Shown: positions 32,761-39,739 of the stretch, one piece after another
Numbering within the stretch: position 1 is the first letter of the stretch
How the letters are laid out: each line of letters starts with the position of its first letter
From: Phycisphaerales bacterium UBA1926
GTDB taxonomy: Bacteria > Planctomycetota > Phycisphaerae > Phycisphaerales > UBA1924
NCBI GenBank assembly: GCA_002337215.1
Contig: DDFO01000025.1
Location: 1 to 39,739, forward strand
DNA: 39,739 nt
Reading direction: 5' to 3'
Program-made: the position numbers and the translations under genes
The notes under the pieces: generated by a model
Database searches by the model: none
What the model was told of the DNA's origin: nothing
What the model saw: the letters and a program-made list of their open reading frames with translations, nothing else

Positions 32761-33049
32761 ATGACCGACGAGAGCCACACCGAGACGATCACTCTGCTCA
32801 CGCTCCGTGTGGTCTTCGAATCACGACCCGTGGACCGACGGAGAGATGTTCGTCGCGATCGCGCCCGATCCCAGAATCGACGAGAAGAAACCCGGCTTCC
32901 TGCTTGACGGCCACTCGTACGCGACGGACGCGATCGAGAAGTTGAAATCGAATATTGCTCGCGGCGAAGGGGTGGTTGAGGTCGCATTGGGCGCTCGGTT
33001 TCGGATCTGGGTCGAGACTTCCCCGTCGCGTTGCTGTCTGTTTGCTTGA
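32761..33049 (+). pseudogene. frameshifted small gene of unknown function
   Basis: ATG 32761 has a good SD (AAGAGG). The first 20 codons (TDESHTETITLLTLRVVFE) read like protein, but the frame then becomes Arg-rich and stops at 32907. The +1 frame continues sensibly from about 32820: SNHDPWTDGEMFVAIAPD, then KKPGFLLDGHSYATDAIEKL, stopping at 33049. A single-base insertion (or two-base deletion) near 32815-32822 would join them into a protein of about 95 residues. A sequencing error or a real mutation would look the same. There is no obvious slippery site. I do not recognise the protein. Confidence 0.5.
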
Positions 33050-33109
33050 GGCCCGTGCTTGATTCCACAAGCGGATCGCCGGCGCCCTCACCAAACCCGG
33101 CGGTGGTCT

Positions 33110-33133
33110 CGCAGACCGTACGTGCGGTCTGCG
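33110..33133. other. perfect 9-bp inverted repeat
   Basis: CGCAGACCG and CGGTCTGCG enclose TACGTG. The whole is nearly palindromic, since TACGTG is itself close to symmetrical. There is no T-tract, so an operator or recombinase site is as likely as a terminator. It lies between two broken or unknown genes of the island. Confidence 0.5.
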
Positions 33134-33255
33134 TGCTGATCGCGGTGTAGGCGGGCATCCGCTGGCACAGCCGCTCGTCGGCCGCGCCGTTCAAAGTCTG
33201 GCGGCTCATCCCCGGGGAGCGGCTGCCTTTCGATACTGAGCGGTGCCTTGAGCCG

Positions 33256-33531
33256 GTGGTCGTGTTTGGCATCGGGATGCTCATCGACGCCGGGCCAACC
33301 ACGTTGAACTTTCAGTCGGTCGTCGACTCGATCCGTTCCAAAATCGAAGACGACTCGACCGTTGTGGATGTCGAGCTTCATTTCAAGCACATCGACATCA
33401 GCAAGAAAGCGCTCTTTGTCAAGAAGAACAACCAGTCGTCGACCGAGCTCCGGCTCCCGGTCGCTACGAGGAAACGGTTGCGAGAACTCCTTGGTCAGTC
33501 CGACGTGCGTTCACGGTTTGACCCGGGTTGA
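33256..33531 (+). CDS. 91-aa hypothetical protein, possibly 5'-truncated
   Basis: The frame uses GTG 33256. The text IDAGPTTLNFQSVVDSIRSK, then VVDVELHFKHIDISKKALF and LPVATRKRLRELLGQSD, reads as a small alpha/beta protein. The frame is open and protein-like upstream (PFKVWRLIPGERLPFD) back to a TAG at 33163, with no usual start codon. The original gene may thus have been longer. No SD precedes GTG 33256. I do not recognise it. Confidence 0.5.
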   Translation: MVVFGIGMLIDAGPTTLNFQSVVDSIRSKIEDDSTVVDVELHFKHIDISKKALFVKKNNQSSTELRLPVATRKRLRELLGQSDVRSRFDPG

Positions 33532-33697
33532 TCTGGGTAACTGAGACGATTGGTCAAAGACCACGTCGGGAACGCGAACTGTCTCGACACTGATTCCCGG
33601 GGAATTACTTCGGGTCGCACTTTGTGCGGCTTCGTCTACAGGGTTGATCGCCGTGAGCGATATCGGGTATGGTTTGTAACCAGATATGGGGTGAATC

Positions 33698-34288
33698 GTG
33701 CCCGAATCGGATGATATCACACGGATCCTCGCAGAGATCGGCGAGTCTCCGCACGCCGCCGAGCGACTGATCGAGGTCGTCCGTGACGATCTTCGCCGCC
33801 GCGCGGCGCTGCAGCTTCGCGCGAGTTCGGGGCCGTCCACGCTCGATCCGACCGCGCTGGTCCACGAGGTCTACGTGCGTCTCTTCGGCCGCGTCGAAAC
33901 GCCGACCTGGGAAGACCGTTCTCACTTCTTCTTCGCCGCGAGCCGGGCGATGCACGATATCTTGGTGGAGCGTGCCCGCCGGGCCACCCGGATCAAGCGG
34001 GGTGGTGACAGGTCACGCGTGCCTCTGGAGCCGCATCATGCGACGGCGAAAGAAGCGAGGCTGTTTCTGGAGCTCCACGAAGTGCTCACGCGCCTCGAGC
34101 AGGTCTCTGCGCGGCGGGCCGCGATCGTCCGTCTTCGATTCTATTGTGGGATCAGTCTCGAAGAGATCGCAGAATCGATGGGTATATCCCGCTCCACGGT
34201 CTGGCGGGAATGGGCCGTCACAAAGGTGTGGCTTATTGAGAAACTCGGCGCAGATTCGGGTGATCTGGTACTGCGCACAAGAATCTAA
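33698..34288 (+). CDS. ECF sigma factor (planctomycete Sigma70_ECF type)
   Basis: The product has 196 residues from GTG 33698, with GGGGTG upstream. Region 2 appears as LDPTALVHEVYVRLFGR and HFFFAASRAMHDILVERARR, the pattern of the large planctomycete/acidobacterial ECF family (Pfam Sigma70_ECF). Region 4 is LRFYCGISLEEIAESMGISR and STVWREWAVTKVWL. Such factors are often encoded next to serine/threonine kinases, as here, with 38 bp between the two genes. A possible promoter, TTGATC-18-TATGGT (33644-33673), lies just upstream. The kinase may modify the sigma factor or act through a partner; this is inferred from gene order. Confidence 0.9.
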   Translation: MPESDDITRILAEIGESPHAAERLIEVVRDDLRRRAALQLRASSGPSTLDPTALVHEVYVRLFGRVETPTWEDRSHFFFAASRAMHDILVERARRATRIKRGGDRSRVPLEPHHATAKEARLFLELHEVLTRLEQVSARRAAIVRLRFYCGISLEEIAESMGISRSTVWREWAVTKVWLIEKLGADSGDLVLRTRI

Positions 34289-34326
34289 GAAGTCACCGGC
34301 GTCTCTTTCGCTAGAGTCTATGTGCG

Positions 34327-36516
34327 ATGCATGACGAGATACCCGAGATTATGTACGACCGACTGTCGGCGCTCCTGGCGGTCGACGGCCGGCGGCGCGA
34401 GGATCTGCTCACGTCGTTCGGGCTGACACCCGACGAAGAGACCACGCTCCGGGGGCTCGTCAACCAAGCGAACTCAACATCGAATTTCGATCTCGGGATC
34501 GGGTCGATGTTCCCAAGCCTGCTCTCCGGCAGTATGCCGGAAGTGGAGGGGTTCGAGCTCATCCGTGAGCTCGGCCGCGGCGGCATGGGGATCGTCTATC
34601 TCGCGCGCGACCGCGATCTGGATCGGTACGTTGCTCTCAAGTTCATCCGGGGCGGGCTCGGGGAGGGCGACTCGAAACGCCTGCTGGACGAGGCTCGGAC
34701 GGTCGCCCGTCTGGATCATCACGGCATCGTGCAGGTCTACCAGTTCGGTCGTCGAGACGATCTGGTGTTCATCGCCTCGGGCTACATCGAGGGCGAGACA
34801 CTCAAAGATCGCCTTGTGCGCGAACGAGAGGCATGCGAGATCGACGCCGACGCCGACCGCCGGCTCGATCGCGATAACCCGGCCGCGTCGCGTGTCCGGA
34901 TCGCTGGTGTGATGACGCTCGTCCGGGAGATCGTCGCGGCGATGAAATACGCGCACACCCGTGGGATCGTGCACAGGGACCTCAAGCCATCCAACATCCT
35001 TCTCGATGAGTACGGCCGACCTTTCGTCGCCGATTTCGGGATCGCGCTGCAAGAGAGCGTTCAACAGGACACCGCGGACCCGGTCGGCACCATCGGCTAC
35101 ATGTCCCCGGAGCAGCTGGGAGCGATCTCGGCGCCGATCTCGCCGGCCTCGGATGTCTTCTCGCTGGGCGTCTTGCTCTTCGAACTCGCCACGCTGCGGC
35201 GGCCGTTCCGTGCGAGTTTGCTCCTCGAGGCCCGGAAGGAGATCAAGCAGTGCGAGCGGTTGGAACCGCGAGACCTGTGCCGAGGGCTCCCGCCTGAGAT
35301 CGGCCAGCTTTGCCACCGTGCGATGAGGCTCGATCCCACGATGCGGTACCGAGATGCTGGCGAGTTTTTGGTCGATATCGATCGGGCGATCGCTGGCACA
35401 CTCAAACCTCCGGCGTGGAGTCTTCGTCGTGGCACGCAGCTCATCCGACGACATCGGATTCCGGTAACGGTCCTGGGCAGTGTTGCTGCGACCGCCGCGG
35501 CGGGCGGCGTTGCGTGGTTGGTGATCGATTCCAACGCTGTTCCGCTTGGATCGGTCCATTTTCGCGGTGATGTGCCCGAGACGGTGAGCGTGCGGGCAAT
35601 CGATCCAGAGACCAGGACACTCGGCCGGTCCGAGACGGTCCGGGTCAAACAGGGCGGAATCACAGTTCCCGAGGGTCGATATCGTATCGCCGTGCAGAAC
35701 GGCCCCGGGCTCGTGGAGTACACGCGTTCGGTCTTCGGTGGCCAGGACGCCAGCGTCATTGTCAATTCTGGATCAACTGCGGTCGAACTCGATGGGATGG
35801 CGATCGTGCCGGGCGGTGAGTACATCGTTGGGTATGCCACGAGCCCGCTGCGCGCCATGCGGAACCGTGTCGTGTCGGTCGATTCGTTTCTGATCGATCG
35901 GCACGAAGTCACCAACGCGCAGTACCGGGCCTTCGTCTTGTCAACGGGTCACCGCGGCTCCGCGTTATGGGGAGAGGTCTACGACGAGTCGCTCGACCCG
36001 CTCCCGGTTGTGGGCATCTCACAGAGCGACGCCCGTGCCTACGCCGAGTGGGCGGGCAAACGGCTCCCGACCGATCACGAATGGGAGATCGCGGCGGCGG
36101 GCGTTGGTGGTCTCGCCTTCCCGTGGGGGAACGAGCCGCAGGAGCTCGAGACCGTTGCATTGCGGGCCTCTCACTTCGTTGGCGGTTTTACAGAGTTCGA
36201 GGACCCGCAGTACCTCGATCTGTACCTGGGCGGTGTGGTCGGAGCGGGGGTTTTGACGCCGGATATCACGCCGTCTGGCGTTGCGCACCTCGCGGGGAAC
36301 GTCGCCGAGTGGACCGACAGCCTGATGTCACCGTACGGGACGCCGGCCGCGGACGCGATCGCGATCGTCAAAGGCAACACCTTCGAGATTCCTGACGAGA
36401 CGCTCCACACGAACCAAGAGGCCTTCTTTCCGGGTGTCGAAGCCCGAAGTCTCGGTATCGGCTTCCGTTGCGTCGCCTCGATTCCGTGGGAAAATCAGAT
36501 AAATCGCACAGATTGA
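34327..36516 (+). CDS. membrane serine/threonine protein kinase fused to an FGE-sulfatase-like domain
   Basis: The product has 729 residues from ATG 34327. The kinase domain (about 75-355) is complete: GRGGMG loop (83-88), Lys105, Glu122, HRDLKPSN with Asp218, DFG (236-238), GTIGYMSPEQ. It has an acidic insert at about 168-188. One membrane helix (379-400) follows, then a beta-rich spacer. From about 490 to the end comes an FGE/sulfatase-modifying-factor fold (MAIVPGGEYIVGY, RHEVTNAQYRAFV, KRLPTDHEWEIAAAG, GNVAEWTDS, GFRCVAS). True FGEs carry catalytic cysteines near their GGS motif. Here that site reads KGNTFEI with no Cys, so the domain is probably a binding module outside the cell membrane. 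It may sense a ligand and signal to the kinase. It follows the ECF sigma gene. Confidence 0.92.
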   Translation: MHDEIPEIMYDRLSALLAVDGRRREDLLTSFGLTPDEETTLRGLVNQANSTSNFDLGIGSMFPSLLSGSMPEVEGFELIRELGRGGMGIVYLARDRDLDRYVALKFIRGGLGEGDSKRLLDEARTVARLDHHGIVQVYQFGRRDDLVFIASGYIEGETLKDRLVREREACEIDADADRRLDRDNPAASRVRIAGVMTLVREIVAAMKYAHTRGIVHRDLKPSNILLDEYGRPFVADFGIALQESVQQDTADPVGTIGYMSPEQLGAISAPISPASDVFSLGVLLFELATLRRPFRASLLLEARKEIKQCERLEPRDLCRGLPPEIGQLCHRAMRLDPTMRYRDAGEFLVDIDRAIAGTLKPPAWSLRRGTQLIRRHRIPVTVLGSVAATAAAGGVAWLVIDSNAVPLGSVHFRGDVPETVSVRAIDPETRTLGRSETVRVKQGGITVPEGRYRIAVQNGPGLVEYTRSVFGGQDASVIVNSGSTAVELDGMAIVPGGEYIVGYATSPLRAMRNRVVSVDSFLIDRHEVTNAQYRAFVLSTGHRGSALWGEVYDESLDPLPVVGISQSDARAYAEWAGKRLPTDHEWEIAAAGVGGLAFPWGNEPQELETVALRASHFVGGFTEFEDPQYLDLYLGGVVGAGVLTPDITPSGVAHLAGNVAEWTDSLMSPYGTPAADAIAIVKGNTFEIPDETLHTNQEAFFPGVEARSLGIGFRCVASIPWENQINRTD

Positions 36517-36621
36517 TGAGCGCTACTCACCGCTTCTGGCGGCACCTGTTCCGGGAGCAGAGATCCTGAATCGCCATCGTTGGCGTGCCCGCGATCACTG
36601 CGTCTTGGAAAGGAGCCGGCC

Positions 36622-37077
36622 ATGGCGTTTGGAGACATGCTTGTGCAGCTGCGGGTGCCCGAGAAGCCCGTTGGATCATCGATGACTGAGGCGGCATACA
36701 TCGACGCGGTCACCGCGGCGGTGGACACCCACCTGATCAACACGGGGATCAAGGCAGCGATCCCCGGGTGGGATAACCGCACGGATCTCCCGGGCGACGA
36801 ATCCGGTGCCCCCGGATTTGTCTCCGATCGGCTCGACGATGCCGGCGTGAACGTCTCGCTCTACGCATTCTCGCTGCACAACAAGGCGAACCAGGATCCT
36901 CAGACCCTCTACTGCCTCTCGGGCGAGGTGCTCCGCTGCTACGGGACCGTCAAGGTCACGCCAAAGCTCGGGACAACACCCAATCAGTTCTCGGTCGAAG
37001 TTTCGATCGATAATGGGCTTTCGGTAACCATCATCATCAACTTCGTGGTCAGGCCGCTGCTGACGTTCCCGACCTAA
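36622..37077 (+). CDS. 151-aa hypothetical protein downstream of the kinase
   Basis: The start is ATG 36622 with AAAGGAG upstream, and the gene is 105 bp after the kinase stop. I do not recognise it. The first half has TEAAYIDAVTAAVDTHLINT and PGWDNRTDLPGDESGAPGF. The second half alternates polar and hydrophobic residues (GTVKVTPKLGTTPNQFSVEV, LSVTIIINFVVRPLL), predicting a beta-sandwich. There is no signal peptide. Position suggests it belongs to the sigma/kinase unit, possibly as a substrate or effector, but nothing in the sequence shows this. Confidence 0.72.
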   Translation: MAFGDMLVQLRVPEKPVGSSMTEAAYIDAVTAAVDTHLINTGIKAAIPGWDNRTDLPGDESGAPGFVSDRLDDAGVNVSLYAFSLHNKANQDPQTLYCLSGEVLRCYGTVKVTPKLGTTPNQFSVEVSIDNGLSVTIIINFVVRPLLTFPT

Positions 37078-37301
37078 ATCAGATTTTTCTTCAGATCGAT
37101 GAGCAACGCGCGACTTGGTTGGCGGCGCCTGTGTCAGGTGGTGCGATGGTGTGTGCTTGTGTGATGGAACATGGAAATCGCCTCCGTGGGGAAGAGCCGG
37201 AGACGGTCTCGAAGGATCCATCCTTTACGTCTTTTACACCGTTCGCGCCCGGGAGTCATCCGGGGAGGTCTGCACCTCAATGGGCTGGTTGAGGTGATTC
37301 C

Positions 37302-37853
37302 ATGAATAAGCAGCGAGGACAGCAACTGCAGCCTGAGAAGGTATGCAACGACCGATCAATCGACCTCAGGCTTTCGCCAGCGTGCACAGGAGATCCCATA
37401 GACCCCTCGGTGCCACACACCAACGGTACGGTCGAATCCACGCCCTCTCCATCGCCGCGGAGCAATCGAGAGATCGCGGAAGTGCTCCGCGAGTTCATCG
37501 GCCACCGGACATACCGTGAAGTGGGCAGGGATACTGGCTTCCATGCGGAGTCAGTGCGGAGGTATCTGCAAGGCAAGACCAAGATCCCCGCGGACTTTGT
37601 GAGCACGGCGTGTCATGTCTACAACATCGATGCGATGGCCGTGCTGGTCAAGGATGCGTGTGGTCCGTACCGCACGAATCCGAGGCCGAAGCCAGAAGAT
37701 CGCCTCGCGGAGTCGCTCGTCGAGTGGCTGCGGCCGCGGATGGAGCGATGGATGCAGACCAACGTCGTCCCGAACGGGGTATTTTTGCGTCCAATGAAGT
37801 CGAATCCGGAATGTCCAGAGCGAGAAGAAGAACTCTCGCGAGATCAGCCGTAA
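37302..37853 (+). CDS. HTH-like DNA-binding protein
   Basis: The product has 183 residues from ATG 37302, with GAGG 7 bases upstream. A disordered Pro/Ser-rich head (1-50) precedes NREIAEVLREFIGHRTYREV, then GFHAESVRRYLQGKTKIPAD. This fits a helix-turn-helix at about 68-95 of the XRE or CI type. A second helical part follows (EDRLAESLVEWLRPRMERWM). It stands alone, 224 bp after the previous gene. It may regulate island genes. Confidence 0.7.
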   Translation: MNKQRGQQLQPEKVCNDRSIDLRLSPACTGDPIDPSVPHTNGTVESTPSPSPRSNREIAEVLREFIGHRTYREVGRDTGFHAESVRRYLQGKTKIPADFVSTACHVYNIDAMAVLVKDACGPYRTNPRPKPEDRLAESLVEWLRPRMERWMQTNVVPNGVFLRPMKSNPECPEREEELSRDQP

Positions 37854-37974
37854 TTCAGTTGAAATCATGTATTGAGTTGCACTATTCGGATCTCTAAGAG
37901 CATCTTCGATCGTTTGGAATTGAGTTTGAAACGTCGTTCAGACCGGGAAGGTCCGGATACGTCACCGTGTCTTT

Positions 37975-38241
37975 TCATTGCTCAAGTCTGATCAGTTCTC
38001 GTTCGGCCCACTCCCGCCACGCCGGTTCGCCCGCCTGCATGACGATCGCCCGAAGATTGTGCTTGGTCTGTTCATTGGTGGTCTGCGATCGGATCTGCAC
38101 CCACGTCAGCCCCATGAGTGTCGGTAGGTGGTTTGGGTAGTTCTCCAGCGAGGTCCGGTGTGGTCTGCCGGCTCCGTCGATCCGGCCGGCCTCTGCGGGC
38201 GTCATTGCGGGGTTGGGCCTCGGGTCGGGGTGGCCGGGCAT
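37975..38241 (-). CDS. 88-aa hypothetical protein
   Basis: The frame uses ATG 38241; an internal ATG (MTPAEAGRIDG, about 38205) is possible. The C-terminal 45 residues (LTWVQIRSQTTNEQTKHNLR and EPAWREWAERELIRLEQ) have natural composition and are helical. The frame upstream stays open for about 20 codons without a start, so the 5' end may have been lost. There is no clear SD. It is the last gene of the island, on the opposite strand to its neighbours. Confidence 0.5.
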   Translation of the reverse strand: MPGHPDPRPNPAMTPAEAGRIDGAGRPHRTSLENYPNHLPTLMGLTWVQIRSQTTNEQTKHNLRAIVMQAGEPAWREWAERELIRLEQ

Positions 38242-38454
38242 GGACTTGTGGACCCAGGTCCAACTCGATCTTTGGGCTCGACGTTGATCATGCTGGGCAT
38301 CGAATACGACCGGGCAGTGTTACTCGTGTGAGCGCTGATGTTGCGGTGCAGTTTTTGATTACTCGGTACCGTGTTGCACTGGTTCCTGCATCACCAGAGG
38401 CCGTTCTTTGATGTCACTCGATGCGCGTCATGCACATTGGAGTCGCCGCTGACC

Positions 38455-38591
38455 GACTCTTCATCAGCGGGTTGGTGTTTCGAGTCCTTCCGGGGGTACT
38501 GTCGCAAGCCTTGGCACTTCCGGGGCTTGTGTCGCTTTTGGACAACCCGATTGGGACGCCGAACACGGGCCGACTACCTTCGACTACCCGA
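38455..38591 (+). repeat. right direct repeat (att-like): tRNA-Lys 3' fragment plus flank
   Basis: The segment is 122 of 137 identical to 29168-29304. It holds a degenerate tRNA 3' half (anticodon loop CTCTTCA, T-loop TTCGAGT, end GGGGGTA at 38498), a terminator-like hairpin and the GACTACC-containing flank. It lacks the tRNA 5' half and cannot be a functional tRNA. The 442-bp interval 38242-38683 has no gene besides this. Confidence 0.9.
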
Positions 38592-38683
38592 CTGTTTCAC
38601 TCAATTCTGTGCCCTACTGACTCGGTGATGGGTGTTGCGACGAAATCTTTGGTGCCGGACCAGCGGCAGAGAGGATTTCGCGC

Positions 38684-39739
38684 ATGGCCGAATCGACCGC
38701 TGCCCTGACTCCAACGGGCTCCGTGCCCCAGGGTCCGTCCGAGACAATGACCTATGGACGGTCCCGTCTGCTGCTCGGCATCAGCGGCGTCGGGACCTGG
38801 GTCGTCCTCGCAGCCGTCGCTCTGGCGACCGGTCTGCCCGACTGGTTGACGCGGCTGACGCGGGGAGCGGTTGGAGCGGACGCCATTGCGCTCGTCGCTC
38901 TCGCGTTCATGGTCATCTTGGTTCAGGCTCCGTTCGATTTGTTCGGCGGCTATCTGCTGCCGCGGCGGCATGGCCGATCGTCGGATCGATTCGCCGGATA
39001 TGCATTGCATTGGCTTCGCGGTGTCGCGGCGTACCAACTGATGTATCTGCTCATAGGGCTGCTCTTGCTGATCGCTTCGCGCGGACTCGACGCACCCGGC
39101 ATGGTGTTGGTGGGCATCGCGGCAACCGTGTTCTTGCTGGCCGGGAGGACGTCGCTCGCGTGCCTCATCAGTGGCATGCAGCGTCCCGAATCGGACGCGG
39201 CACTCGGAGACGAAGCCGCCGTGGTGGCATCATCGGATGTTGGCTTTACCGGAGGGATCGAGGGGTTTCTTCGTGCCCGGCGGCAAATCGTTCCGCGTCG
39301 GTGGGTGGAATCGCTATCGCCCGAAATGCTTCTGGTCGCGGTCCGTCGGCGGCGAGAGGCGGTGGTCTCCGGGCTCTGGCTTCGCGGCCGGATCGCTTCG
39401 CTGGCATTCACGTGGATCGGTCTTGCGATCGCAGGATCGCAGGTGCATGGCCTCGTCGGTACTTCGGGTGGCGTCTTGAAGTTCGCCGCTGTCTTCACGC
39501 TCTGGTCGTTTCTGGGCCTTTTGGTTCTCCCGACCCTTTCTCGGCGCGGCTCGATGTTGATCGATACGCGGCTCGCAGATCAAGGCGTTGGAATGAGCGA
39601 GTTGTCCGAACTTGCAGCCGGGCTGGACTCGATGCAAGACGACGAGCCAACGAGGCCGAAGTGGGTCGAGCGGGTCTTCCATCCCATCCCGAATGTCACC
39701 ACTCGATGCGGCGAGCCATCATCGCTCCGCTTCGCCGCC
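38684..39739 (+). CDS. multi-pass membrane protein (M48-like without visible protease motif), partial at right edge
   Basis: ATG 38684 has GAGAGG 10 bases upstream, and the frame is open to the window end (352 codons). Helices lie at about 30-55 (ISGVGTWVVLAAVALATGL), 65-85, 110-130, 138-158, and two more at about 245-285. The middle text FTGGIEGFLRARRQIVPRRW, then SPEMLLVAVRRRREAVVSGL, and SFLGLLVLPTLSRRGSMLID resembles membrane proteins distantly related to M48 peptidases. No HExxH is visible in this part. It is the first gene outside the island and is 92 bp from the right repeat. Confidence 0.75.
   Translation, partial: MAESTAALTPTGSVPQGPSETMTYGRSRLLLGISGVGTWVVLAAVALATGLPDWLTRLTRGAVGADAIALVALAFMVILVQAPFDLFGGYLLPRRHGRSSDRFAGYALHWLRGVAAYQLMYLLIGLLLLIASRGLDAPGMVLVGIAATVFLLAGRTSLACLISGMQRPESDAALGDEAAVVASSDVGFTGGIEGFLRARRQIVPRRWVESLSPEMLLVAVRRRREAVVSGLWLRGRIASLAFTWIGLAIAGSQVHGLVGTSGGVLKFAAVFTLWSFLGLLVLPTLSRRGSMLIDTRLADQGVGMSELSELAAGLDSMQDDEPTRPKWVERVFHPIPNVTTRCGEPSSLRFAA

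Noticed and set aside
32733..33302. 189-codon minus-strand ORF across the frameshifted gene
   Set aside because: Ser/Arg-rich, with no SD and no domain. The plus strand carries the RBS and protein-like text.
34327..36516. Active formylglycine-generating enzyme and diversity-generating retroelement target
   Set aside because: The catalytic Cys is missing, and no reverse transcriptase or template repeat was found nearby.
29360..38241. Insertion sequence or transposase in the island
   Set aside because: No DDE or HUH motif and no terminal inverted repeats with a transposase ORF were seen.
38455..38499. Second tRNA-Lys gene
   Set aside because: Only the 3' half is present and its arms are altered. 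It cannot fold as a cloverleaf.

Overview
The window is a GC-rich bacterial chromosome segment that best fits the Planctomycetota, probably class Phycisphaerae. Visible reasons are a secreted protein with a VPAPAGL...RRRR PEP-CTERM-like tail, ECF sigma factors paired with a serine/threonine kinase, many genes without a strong Shine-Dalgarno (SD) site, and outer-membrane Lpt-type permeases. This assignment is an inference; no rRNA is present.

Layout. (1) 1-7436, minus strand: a partial GH57 glycosidase, then an envelope cluster of two LptF/LptG-type permeases split by a PAP2 phosphatase and an ArnT/GT39-like glycosyltransferase, headed by cysS. (2) 7703-8380: a PEP-CTERM-like exported protein. 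(3) 8462-10398: ybeY and a CorC/CNNM protein, overlapping. (4) 10687-14221: a coiled-coil protein, a Cys/Met-metabolism PLP enzyme and metG. (5) 14435-20158, plus strand: an ECF sigma factor, a membrane anti-sigma-like protein, an exported repeat protein and a GAF-SpoIIE phosphatase. (6) 20327-26131, minus strand: a small ORF with its own terminator, plsY, tmk, a 924-aa VWA protein and a DoxX protein. (7) 26308-29077: tRNA-Leu(TAG), an HDOD protein and a BaiN/HI0933-type flavoprotein.

(8) 29139-38591 is the accessory part. An intact tRNA-Lys(CTT) with its terminator is followed 9,287 bp later by an imperfect copy of its 3' end and flank (137 bp, 122 identical by hand alignment). This is the signature of a genomic island integrated at a tRNA gene. 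The island carries an MqsR-type toxin with a probable CTG start, a fused MqsA-like/Panacea (SocA, DUF4065) antitoxin, a divergent HTH protein next to a Fic-like C-terminal remnant, a possible integrase N-terminal remnant, a lysine-rich winged-helix protein, a frameshifted gene, an ECF sigma factor, a kinase fused to an FGE-like domain, and several unknown small proteins. No intact integrase was found. (9) 38684-end: a partial multi-pass membrane protein just outside the right repeat.

The two most coherent systems are the envelope glycolipid cluster in region 1, where permeases and lipid-modifying enzymes are interleaved, and the island in region 8, which combines a toxin-antitoxin module with a sigma/kinase/FGE signalling unit. 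All identities come from reading the sequence by eye; no database search was run.
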